Positions 46,200-53,249 of a DNA stretch of 64,000 bases are shown piece by piece; the stretch's first letter is position 1, and every line of letters starts with the position of its first letter. A program made the translations under genes and the position numbers. The notes under the pieces are model-generated. The model searched no databases, had not been told where the DNA came from, and saw only the letters and a list, made by a program, of their open reading frames with translations. Source of the stretch: Rugamonas apoptosis (GTDB taxonomy: Bacteria; Pseudomonadota; Gammaproteobacteria; Burkholderiales; Burkholderiaceae_D); contig NZ_JACEZU010000010.1 in NCBI RefSeq assembly GCF_014042355.1, positions 184,821 through 248,820 of the forward strand, given 5' to 3'.

Positions 46200-47930
46200 T
46201 TATAAGTCCTCCGAACCCAACAGCATTTCGGAGAGCCCTTTGCCCGCCTTCACCATCGGCCATACGTTTTCAGATTGATCGGTGATGAAGTTCATGAACA
46301 CCAGCCGGTCTTTCATGCCAAACGCGTCCTTGAGCGCGCCTTCCACATCGCCCGGTTTCTCGATGCGCATGCCAACGTGGCCATACGCCTCGGCCAGCTT
46401 CTCGAAGTTGGGCAGCGAATCCATGTAGGACTCGGAATAACGCGAACCGTAGTCGATCTGCTGCCACTGCCGCACCATGCCGAGGAAGCGGTTGTTGAGC
46501 ATGATGATCTTCGGCGTCAGGTGGTACTGCTTGCAGGTCGCCAGCTCCTGGATGCACATCTGGATCGAACCTTCACCCGTGATGCAGGCGACGGTGGCGT
46601 CCGGATTGGCCATCTGCACGCCCATGGCGTACGGCAGGCCGACACCCATGGTGCCCAGGCCGCCCGAGTTGCACCAGCGCTTGGGCTTGTCGAACGGGTA
46701 GTACTGGGCCGCCCACATCTGGTGCTGGCCCACGTCGGAAGTGATGAAGGCATCGCCCTTGGTCACTTCCCACAGTTTTTCCACCACGGCCTGGGGTTTG
46801 ATCACCAGGTCGGACGTGGTATAGGCCAGGCACTTGCGGCCGCGCCATTCGTTGATCTGCTTCCACCAGTCCTTGAGCGCGGGCGCGTTGGGCTTGGTTT
46901 CGGCCGCGTCGAGCTGGGCCAGGAATTCGACCAGCACGTCCTTGACGTTGCCGACGATGGGAATATCAACCTTGACGCGCTTGGAGATCGACGATGGATC
47001 GATGTCCACGTGGATGATCTTGCGCGGGTGGCTGGCGAAGTGTTTCGGGTTGCCGATCACGCGGTCGTCGAAGCGGGCGCCGATGGCGATCAGGACGTCG
47101 CAGTGCTGCATCGCCATGTTCGCTTCGTAGGTACCGTGCATGCCGGGCATGCCGACGAACTTTTCGTCGCTGGCGCGATAGGCGCCCAGGCCCATCAGCG
47201 TGTTGGTGACGGGGAAGCCCAGCTTGTCGACCAGCTTGTTCAGTTCCGGTGCCGCATTGGCCAGGATCACGCCGCCGCCCGTGTAGATCATGGGGCGCTC
47301 GGCTTGCAGCAGCAGCTGCACGGCCTTGCGGATCTGGCCCGCATGGCCTTTATCAACCGGTTTGTAGGACCGCATCTCGACCTCTTTCGGGTACGAGAAC
47401 GTGGTCTTGTGCATCGAGATATCCTTCGGAATATCGACCAGCACAGGACCGGGCCGGCCGGTGCGGGCGATGAAGAAGGCTTTCTTGATGGTTTCCGCCA
47501 AGTCCTTGACGTCCTTGACGAGGAAATTGTGCTTGACGACGGGACGGGTGATACCGACCGTATCGCACTCCTGGAACGCATCCTGGCCGATCGCGTGGCT
47601 GGGCACCTGGCCCGAAATGACCACCATCGGGATCGAGTCCATATAGGCGGTCGACAGGCCCGTGACGGCGTTGGTCACACCGGGACCGGAAGTCACCAGG
47701 GCGACGCCGATTTTCTGCGAGCTGCGCGAATAGGCATCGGCGGCGTGGATCGCGGCCTGCTCATGGCGAACGAGGATGTGCTGGAATTTGTCTTGCTTGA
47801 AGATGGCGTCGTAAATGTACAGAACGGCACCGCCCGGGTAGCCAAAGACGTGCTCAACGCCCTCTTCGGCCAGGCAGCGCACGACGATTTCCGCGCCTGT
47901 GAGTTGGTTTCCTGCTGCTTCGGTATTCAT
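46200..47930 (-). CDS. ilvI: Acetolactate synthase large (catalytic) subunit
   Basis: 576-residue ThDP- and FAD-dependent enzyme forming acetolactate or acetohydroxybutyrate. The catalytic Glu lies in LVRHEQAAIHAADAYSR, GGAVLYIYDAIFKQ precedes it, and the ThDP-binding GEGSIQMCIQELATCKQYH with its NN partner (IIMLNNRFLGMVRQW) is present. The ribosome-binding site is GAAAGGAA. It begins the operon and has a long untranslated upstream region. Could equally be named ilvB. Confidence 0.98.
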   Translation of the reverse strand: MNTEAAGNQLTGAEIVVRCLAEEGVEHVFGYPGGAVLYIYDAIFKQDKFQHILVRHEQAAIHAADAYSRSSQKIGVALVTSGPGVTNAVTGLSTAYMDSIPMVVISGQVPSHAIGQDAFQECDTVGITRPVVKHNFLVKDVKDLAETIKKAFFIARTGRPGPVLVDIPKDISMHKTTFSYPKEVEMRSYKPVDKGHAGQIRKAVQLLLQAERPMIYTGGGVILANAAPELNKLVDKLGFPVTNTLMGLGAYRASDEKFVGMPGMHGTYEANMAMQHCDVLIAIGARFDDRVIGNPKHFASHPRKIIHVDIDPSSISKRVKVDIPIVGNVKDVLVEFLAQLDAAETKPNAPALKDWWKQINEWRGRKCLAYTTSDLVIKPQAVVEKLWEVTKGDAFITSDVGQHQMWAAQYYPFDKPKRWCNSGGLGTMGVGLPYAMGVQMANPDATVACITGEGSIQMCIQELATCKQYHLTPKIIMLNNRFLGMVRQWQQIDYGSRYSESYMDSLPNFEKLAEAYGHVGMRIEKPGDVEGALKDAFGMKDRLVFMNFITDQSENVWPMVKAGKGLSEMLLGSEDL

Positions 47931-48452
47931 AAAACATTCCTTTCAAGGTCCATTGGAGATTGATCGGATGCTCTGTCCTGTCGAAGTATGCGTACTGCCA
48001 CAGCGTCGTCCAGCTGCCCTTTTCGATGCGCTCACGGTGCCTCTTCCGCTCACCGTAGGGAGCGTACAAGGCGTCGCTGGACGCAATTTCGTTAGGCTGG
48101 AGTATTCTGCAGCGGTTGTGCGTACCTCTCGCGCTTGTGGCGCGGGTTAGAGCAAACTGCCTACATATGAAAGCGCGTCCAATCGATTGCGGCGTTGTGT
48201 GCCAGCGGCGACCAGACCATAGAGCTTCGGGGTGTTCAAAGCTCCCATACGGTAACACCAGCACGGCCGTTTGAGCAAGCGAAATCATGCGCAAAGCGCC
48301 ATTCTGGTGCGCCGGCATGCGAAAACCATGCAGAAATGGTCAATTTTTGCTAGCATGCGCTCAGTTTACGAAACGTTACAATACGTCACACGCACCACTC
48401 CCGGCCCTCGCGCCCCAGATGCCGGCATCCCCGGCCAAACGCTCCACGACGC
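47931..48452. other. Intergenic region between ilvI and the sigma factor gene
   Basis: 522 bases with no gene that I can support. On the minus strand a frame is open from 48318 into ilvI; it begins with a leucine/valine-containing stretch (SLAQTAVLVLPYG) but shows no conserved family. Small inverted repeats occur (ACGGTG/CACCGT near 48032-48058, CGCGC/GCGCG near 48129-48143). It should hold divergent promoters for the ilv operon and the sigma operon, and perhaps a transcribed ilv leader; none could be pinned down. Confidence 0.5.
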
Positions 48453-49022
48453 ATGGCAACAGACAAAGAATTATCCGACTTTCTAGAAAACGTCGAGCGG
48501 CGCGCCTTTAAACAAGCCGTCTATGCGGTACGCAAGGACGAATCGGCCCTGGATATCGTGCAGGACGCGATGATCAAGCTCGCCGAGAAATACGGCGACA
48601 AGCCGGCCGCCGAGCTGCCCATGCTGTTCCAGCGCATCCTGCAGACCACCATCCTCGATTATTTCCGCCGAGAAAAAGTCCGCAACACCTGGGTCAGCCT
48701 GTTCTCCGGCCTGGGCCCCTCGGGCGACGAGCATGAGGACTTTGATATACTGGAATCCTACGAAGCCGAACAGGGCACCGCGGCCGCCGAGTCCAGCGCC
48801 GACCAGGTCGAACGCCAGCAAATGCTGGCCTTGATTGAAAATGAGGTACAAAAACTGCCCGCGCGTCAACGGGAAGCCTTCCTCATGCGTTACTGGCAAG
48901 ATATGGACGTGGCCGAAACGGCCGAAGCGATGGGTTGTTCCGAGGGGAGCGTCAAAACGCATTGCTCACGAGCAACCCACACACTCGCCGAGGCACTGCA
49001 GGCCAAGGGAATAAAACTATGA
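48453..49022 (+). CDS. Sigma-70 family (ECF-like) RNA polymerase sigma factor
   Basis: 189 residues. Region 2 (AFKQAVYAVRKDESALDIVQ, then AMIKLAEKY and ILDYFRREKVRNTW) recognises the -10 element. Region 4 is LPARQREAFLMRYWQDMDVA followed by the helix-turn-helix GCSEGSVKTHCSRATHTLAE. An acidic linker (DEHEDFDILESYEAEQ) separates them. The stop overlaps the DUF3619 gene (ATGA). The regulon is unknown. No strong ribosome-binding site precedes the start. Confidence 0.9.
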   Translation: MATDKELSDFLENVERRAFKQAVYAVRKDESALDIVQDAMIKLAEKYGDKPAAELPMLFQRILQTTILDYFRREKVRNTWVSLFSGLGPSGDEHEDFDILESYEAEQGTAAAESSADQVERQQMLALIENEVQKLPARQREAFLMRYWQDMDVAETAEAMGCSEGSVKTHCSRATHTLAEALQAKGIKL

Positions 49023-49438
49023 ACACCGAAGACCTCAATTTCGCATACAAGGTGCGGCACAAGCTCAACGAGCGGCTCGACGAGTTGCCGGCATCGACCA
49101 CCGACCGGCTGGCGCAAGCCCGCAAGGCGGCCCTGGCCCGCAAGAAGGCCGATGCCCCGTTGCGCGTGAAGCAGGCGGCGCTGGCCACGGCGACCGCCGG
49201 CGGCGCGCGCGGCCTGGGCGGCTACTTCGCCCAGCCGTTCTCGTGGCTGGGCCGGGCCAGCATGGTGATCCCCCTGCTGGTGCTGGTGACGGGCCTGATC
49301 GGCATCTACCAATACGAACAGCAGCAGCGCATCGCCGAACTGGCCGAGCTGGACGCGGCCGTGCTGTCGGATGAATTGCCCCTGTCGGCCTACCTGGACC
49401 ACGGCTTTAACGCCTACCTCGCCCAAAGCGAGCAATAA
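49019..49438 (+). CDS. DUF3619 membrane protein, candidate anti-sigma factor
   Basis: 139 residues. The N-terminal roughly 80 residues are predicted cytosolic (MNTEDLNFAYKVRHKLNERL onward, basic). One transmembrane helix (ASMVIPLLVLVTGLIGIYQY) leads to a short acidic periplasmic tail (AELDAAVLSDELPLSAYL). This is the layout of a membrane-bound anti-sigma factor, but no zinc-binding HxxxCxxC motif is present. DUF3619 has no assigned function. It overlaps the sigma factor by four bases, so an anti-sigma role is a reasonable inference, not shown. Confidence 0.85.
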   Translation: MNTEDLNFAYKVRHKLNERLDELPASTTDRLAQARKAALARKKADAPLRVKQAALATATAGGARGLGGYFAQPFSWLGRASMVIPLLVLVTGLIGIYQYEQQQRIAELAELDAAVLSDELPLSAYLDHGFNAYLAQSEQ

Positions 49439-49440
49439 GC

Positions 49441-50283
49441 ATGACGGGTTTCAGCAGTCAGGCAAAACTGGGCATGGCGGTGGCGGCGGGCGTACTGGCG
49501 GCGCTAGCCGGCACGGTCTGGGTCGGCACACGCCCGCCACCGGCGGCGCCGGTGGCCAGCGCCCACACGGCTGCCGCAACCAGTGCCACCGCTACCGGCA
49601 AGCCCGGCGCTGGCGGCAAGCAGCATGGCGCCGCGCCCAAGGCACTGGACAAGCCCCTGTGGAAGGATCTGACTGACCTGCAACGACAAGCCCTGCTCCC
49701 CCTGCAAGTGGAATGGGACCAGATGGAAGGCTTGCGCAAGCAAAAATGGCTGAAGATCGCCAACCGCTATTCGTCCATGACGGAAGACGAGCAGGCCCGC
49801 GTGCGCGATCGCATGAATGAATGGGTGCGCATGACGCCGGAACAGCGGCGCCAGGTCCGTGAAAACTTCGCCCGCGCCCAGAAAATCGGCCCCGGCCATA
49901 AATCGGCCCAGTGGGAAGAATATCAACAGCTGCCGGACGAACAGAAGAAACAGCTGGCCGAGGCGGCCGCCCAGAAAAAGCAGGTGGCCAACCTGCCGAC
50001 GCTGGAACAGAGCAAGATGAAGACGGTGGCGCCGATCAAGAAGAATGTGACGCCGCCGCCATCGATCGCGCCGATCACGGCCACACCAACCACGCCAGCG
50101 GTACCGGCGGCACCGGCCGCCGCGCCTGGCGCTACGGCGCCCGCCACCGGCGCGCCTGCCGCCGCCATGCCGGCCGTTTCCGCCCCGGCGGCTGCGGCTG
50201 CGCCCGCGGTAGCCCCATCGTCCAGCAGCACCACCCCGGCCGCCCCGCCGGCCAGCACACCCGCCCCAACGAATGTCAAATAG
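49441..50283 (+). CDS. DUF3106 protein with proline/alanine-rich tail
   Basis: 280 residues. An N-terminal signal or anchor helix (LGMAVAAGVLAALAGTVWVG) precedes a helical DUF3106 domain at about residues 70-175, rich in Gln/Arg/Lys, with LPLQVEWDQMEGLRKQKWLK and MTPEQRRQVRENFARAQKIG. The last 90 residues are low-complexity Ala/Pro/Thr. The fold recalls periplasmic Spy/CpxP-like helical proteins, but that is only a resemblance. It begins two bases after the DUF3619 stop and overlaps the RDD gene. Confidence 0.85.
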   Translation: MTGFSSQAKLGMAVAAGVLAALAGTVWVGTRPPPAAPVASAHTAAATSATATGKPGAGGKQHGAAPKALDKPLWKDLTDLQRQALLPLQVEWDQMEGLRKQKWLKIANRYSSMTEDEQARVRDRMNEWVRMTPEQRRQVRENFARAQKIGPGHKSAQWEEYQQLPDEQKKQLAEAAAQKKQVANLPTLEQSKMKTVAPIKKNVTPPPSIAPITATPTTPAVPAAPAAAPGATAPATGAPAAAMPAVSAPAAAAAPAVAPSSSSTTPAAPPASTPAPTNVK

Positions 50284-50806
50284 TCCCACCCCGGCTGCCA
50301 GCAGCCAGCCCGTGCCTACCGTGGCGCGCCGCCTGATCTCGATGGTATATGAAACCCTGCTCGGCCTGGCCGTGCTGTTCCTGCCGTTCCTCGTGTTCGA
50401 GATCGCCACCCAGGCCAGCCACGCCAAGGTGATCGAACACATGCGGCAGGCGCTGGCCTTCCTCGTGCTGGGCGCCTACTTCATCCATCAATGGAGCCGT
50501 GAAGGCCAGACCCTGGCCATGCGCACCTGGCGCATCAAGCTGGTGATGCCGGGCCGCGAGCACGTCCCGCTGCAAGCGGCCGCCGTGCGCTACCTGCTGG
50601 CCTGGCTGTGGATCGTGCCGGCCGCACTGCTGGACTACGCGCTGGGACTGGAACACTGGCAGGCGATCGCTGTACTGGGCGCCGGCATCCTGGCCTGGTC
50701 GGCCACGGCCTTGTTCGACAAGGACCGCCAGTTCCTGCACGACCGCCTGACGGGCACCCGCCTGGTGCAACTGCCCAAGCCCGAGAAAAAGAAAAAGGCC
50801 GCCTGA
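50273..50806 (+). CDS. RDD family inner-membrane protein
   Basis: 177 residues with the RDD domain: RRLISMVYETLLGLAVLFLP near the N-terminus (first helix), then AFLVLGAYFIHQWSREGQTL and WLWIVPAALLDYALG helices, ending DKDRQFLHDRLTGTRLV, the conserved RDD C-terminal motif. RDD proteins are small membrane proteins of mostly unknown role; some are proposed transporters. Its start overlaps DUF3106 by 11 bases, completing the four-gene sigma operon. A large hairpin terminator follows. Confidence 0.88.
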   Translation: MSNSPTPAASSQPVPTVARRLISMVYETLLGLAVLFLPFLVFEIATQASHAKVIEHMRQALAFLVLGAYFIHQWSREGQTLAMRTWRIKLVMPGREHVPLQAAAVRYLLAWLWIVPAALLDYALGLEHWQAIAVLGAGILAWSATALFDKDRQFLHDRLTGTRLVQLPKPEKKKKAA

Positions 50807-50830
50807 GGGCGACCTTACACCGCAACGAGC

Positions 50831-50900
50831 AAAAAACGGGGGTCAGTTCCGGCAACCTGCCAAATTGGTGGCACGGTGCCGGAACTGACCCCGCTTTTTT
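50831..50900. terminator. Long inverted repeat acting as bidirectional terminator
   Basis: 24-nt arms, AAAAAACGGGGGTCAGTTCC plus GGCA at 50831-50854 and the complement at 50877-50900, differ at only two positions. The 22-nt loop contains a smaller repeat (TGCCA...TGGCA). The arms end in six A/T residues on both sides, so it can terminate the sigma operon and the opposing pseudouridine-synthase-like gene, whose stop codon lies inside the right arm. The GGGGTCAGTTCCGGCA core may also be a dispersed repeat. Confidence 0.85.
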
Positions 50901-51642
50901 AGAACCGTTCGTACGGCTGCAGATAGCGCCATTCGCCCACCGGCAAGCCGGCCATGGCGATGCGGCCGATGCGGATGCGCTTGATCGCCACCACGCTCAA
51001 TCCGACCTGCTTGCACATGTGCTCGATCTGGCCCGGCTGCACACCCTTGAGCGCGAAGCGCAAGCGCTTTTCGTTCTGCCAGCTGACCTTGATCGGCGGC
51101 AACGGCTTGCCGTTGAAGGTGAGGCCGTGGTTCAGCTTCGCCAGGCCATCTTCCGCAATCTGCCCCGCCACTTCCACGATCAGTTCCTGCTCCATGCGGG
51201 CCGCGTCGTCCACCAGCTTGCGGGCCACACGGAAGTCTTGCGTGAACACCAGCAAGCCGCTGGCCATGGTTTCCAGCGGATTGGTCAGCGTCAGTCCCGC
51301 CAGGTGGCGCTTGAGGAAACGCTGGCCGCGGGCATCGGCCGTCAGCGTGTCGGCACGCAGGCAGGTGAGCGCGGGCACGCCTTGCTGGCCCACGCCGGCG
51401 TTGATGCCGGCCGGCTTGTGCAGCAGCAGCGTGACCGGCACCAGTTCCAGCAGCGTCGCATCCGGTGAGATGACGACCGTCTGCTCCGGCGCCGCGCGCG
51501 CGCCCGGTTCCTCGACCACCTCGCCATCCACGCTGACCCAGCCGCCTTCGATGTATTGTTCGGCCTCGCGCCGCGAACAGGCGCGCATTTCGGCCACGCG
51601 CTTGGCGAGACGGATGGAGTTGTCTTTGCTGGTATCGGTCAT
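50899..51642 (-). CDS. Pseudouridine synthase-like S4 protein with altered active site
   Basis: 247 residues. The N-terminal S4 RNA-binding domain (SIRLAKRVAEMRACSRREAE) and an RsuA/RluF-like domain (LLLHKPAGINAGVGQQG, ending GRIAMAGLPVGEWRYLQPYE) are clear. In the catalytic motif, normally GRLDxxTxGL, this protein has NPLETMASGL: the essential Asp is Glu and the Arg is Pro. The usual NRQIRRM motif reads GQIEHM. It may be inactive as an enzyme, acting as an RNA-binding protein. The start at 51642 is preferred to 51672, where TACAAT suggests a promoter. Confidence 0.85.
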   Translation of the reverse strand: MTDTSKDNSIRLAKRVAEMRACSRREAEQYIEGGWVSVDGEVVEEPGARAAPEQTVVISPDATLLELVPVTLLLHKPAGINAGVGQQGVPALTCLRADTLTADARGQRFLKRHLAGLTLTNPLETMASGLLVFTQDFRVARKLVDDAARMEQELIVEVAGQIAEDGLAKLNHGLTFNGKPLPPIKVSWQNEKRLRFALKGVQPGQIEHMCKQVGLSVVAIKRIRIGRIAMAGLPVGEWRYLQPYERF

Positions 51643-51731
51643 TGCTTCAATCAAATCGGGGGAAATACCCATTGTACCCGCCAGCCCTGGCGGGTGGCGG
51701 GCAACAACGGCGGGCGGTGTGCGCTACCGGA

Positions 51732-52649
51732 TCAGGCGTTGGCCCGGGCCACCTGTTCGGTGAAGAAGCGGCTGCCCATCTCTTCCAGTCCCAGCGTTTC
51801 CAGCACTTCCTGCAAGCGCTCGGTGGGACGGTTGCGCGGCAGGTTCTTGTAGGTGGCGATGATCAGTTCATTCTTCATCGAATGCTCCCAGCCCACCAGC
51901 TCCGTCACGTTGACGTGGTAGCCGTGCGCTTCCAGTTGCAGGCAGCGCAGCACGTTGGTGATCTGGCTGCCGAATTCACGGGTGTGAATCGGATGGCGCC
52001 AGATTTCCGTCAGCGCGCTCTTGGCCAGCGCCTTGCCCTTGTTCTTCTTCAGCACGGACGCCACTTCGGCCTGGCAGCACGGCACCAGCACCATATATTT
52101 GGCCTTCTTCTTCAGCGCGAAGTGGATCGCGTCATCGGTCGCCGTGTTGCAGGCGTGGAGCGCGGTGACGACGTCGATCTGTTCCGGCAGCAGCTTCGAT
52201 TCAGTCGATTCGGCCACCGACAGCGGCAGGAAGGACATGCCGGGGAAGTTGAATTTCTTCGCCAGTTCCTGCGAACGGGCCACCAGCTCTTCGCGCGTTT
52301 CGATGCCGTAGATGTGCGAGTCGTCCTGCAAGCCCTTGAAGAACAGGTCGTACAGGATGAAGCCCAGGTAGGACTTACCGGCGCCATGATCGACCAGCGA
52401 AATGCCGGGACCGCCCTCGCCCCGCTCGGCCTGCAGTTCCTTGAGCAGCGGCTCGATGAACTGGTACAGGTGATAGACCTGCTTGAGCTTGCGCCGGCTG
52501 TCCTGGTTCAACTTGCCGTCGCGGGTGAGGATGTGTAGTTCCTGCAGCAGCGCGACGGACTGGCCGTCGCGGATTTCCGGCATGGTGGCGGTGCTGGTGG
52601 TGGCGGCCAGCGGCACGGACTTGGCCGCCCGGTTATCAGCGCGCTTCAT
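51732..52649 (-). CDS. Class I SAM-dependent methyltransferase-like protein
   Basis: 305 residues. A Rossmann methyltransferase core is visible: motif I is diverged (ISLVDHGAGKSYLGFILYDL), motif II DSHIYGIETREELV, then IDVVTALHACNTATDDAIHF and VPCCQAEVASVLKK. The CNTATDDAIHFAL/LVPCCQ pattern is that of the methyltransferase-32 (METTL25/RRNAD1-like) group. The substrate is unknown. The start overlaps the iscX end by 14 bases, so it is translated with the isc operon. Confidence 0.82.
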   Translation of the reverse strand: MKRADNRAAKSVPLAATTSTATMPEIRDGQSVALLQELHILTRDGKLNQDSRRKLKQVYHLYQFIEPLLKELQAERGEGGPGISLVDHGAGKSYLGFILYDLFFKGLQDDSHIYGIETREELVARSQELAKKFNFPGMSFLPLSVAESTESKLLPEQIDVVTALHACNTATDDAIHFALKKKAKYMVLVPCCQAEVASVLKKNKGKALAKSALTEIWRHPIHTREFGSQITNVLRCLQLEAHGYHVNVTELVGWEHSMKNELIIATYKNLPRNRPTERLQEVLETLGLEEMGSRFFTEQVARANA

Positions 52650-52830
52650 CGATCCACGCCGATTGAATCGCTTCCAGGATCTTCTCGCCGCCACGGGTGT
52701 GGTCGTCGTCGAAGCCTTCCAGGTCCACTACCCAGTTATGCAAATCGACGAAGCGTATGGTGGCCGGGTCGATGTCCGGGTACTTGTCGTACAGCGCTTC
52801 CGCGATGGTGCTGATGTCAGTCCATTTCAT
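52636..52830 (-). CDS. iscX: Fe-S cluster assembly protein IscX
   Basis: 64-residue acidic protein (MKWTDISTIAEALYDKYPDI start, RFVDLHNWVVDLEGFDDD middle, ending AIQSAWIDEA). IscX binds IscS and modulates cluster assembly, possibly as an iron-sensing adaptor. It is 13 bases after fdx and overlaps the methyltransferase gene. Confidence 0.95.
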   Translation of the reverse strand: MKWTDISTIAEALYDKYPDIDPATIRFVDLHNWVVDLEGFDDDHTRGGEKILEAIQSAWIDEAR

Positions 52831-52843
52831 ATCGCCCCCGGTC

Positions 52844-53185
52844 TTAATGACCGCCCTCGCTGGCATGGTTGATGGTGTACTTGGGGATTTCGATAACCAG
52901 GTCTTCCTCGGCCACGATGGCCTGGCACGACAGGCGCGACGACGCTTCCAGGCCCCAGGCCTTGTCCAGCATGTCTTCTTCCGTCTCGGTCGCCTCGTTG
53001 AGCGAATCGAAGCCTTCACGCACCAGCACGTGGCAGGTGGTGCAGGCGCAGGATTTCTCGCAGGCGTGCTCGATGTGGATGTCATTTTCGAGCAGGATGT
53101 CGCACACGGACTTGCCGGCGGGCGCTTCGATCACGGCGCCGTCAGGGCACAGTTTGGCGTGTGGCAGGATGACGATTTGTGGCAC
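52844..53185 (-). CDS. fdx: ISC-system [2Fe-2S] ferredoxin
   Basis: 113-residue adrenodoxin-type ferredoxin supplying electrons for Fe-S assembly. The cluster ligands are in HACEKSCACTTCHVLV (three Cys) and RLSCQAIV (fourth). The N-terminus MPQIVILPHAKLCPDG is typical. It is between hscA and iscX, the standard isc order. Confidence 0.96.
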   Translation of the reverse strand: MPQIVILPHAKLCPDGAVIEAPAGKSVCDILLENDIHIEHACEKSCACTTCHVLVREGFDSLNEATETEEDMLDKAWGLEASSRLSCQAIVAEEDLVIEIPKYTINHASEGGH

Positions 53186-53249
53186 TTGTTACCTCTATCT
53201 GTTCAATTCGGTCCGCCGGCCCGCATGGGCGGGCGGCGGAGTATGGTGA

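Noticed and set aside
47854..48318. A 154-codon gene overlapping the start of ilvI on the same strand
   Set aside because: No family resemblance, no convincing ribosome-binding site and it runs into ilvI in another frame.
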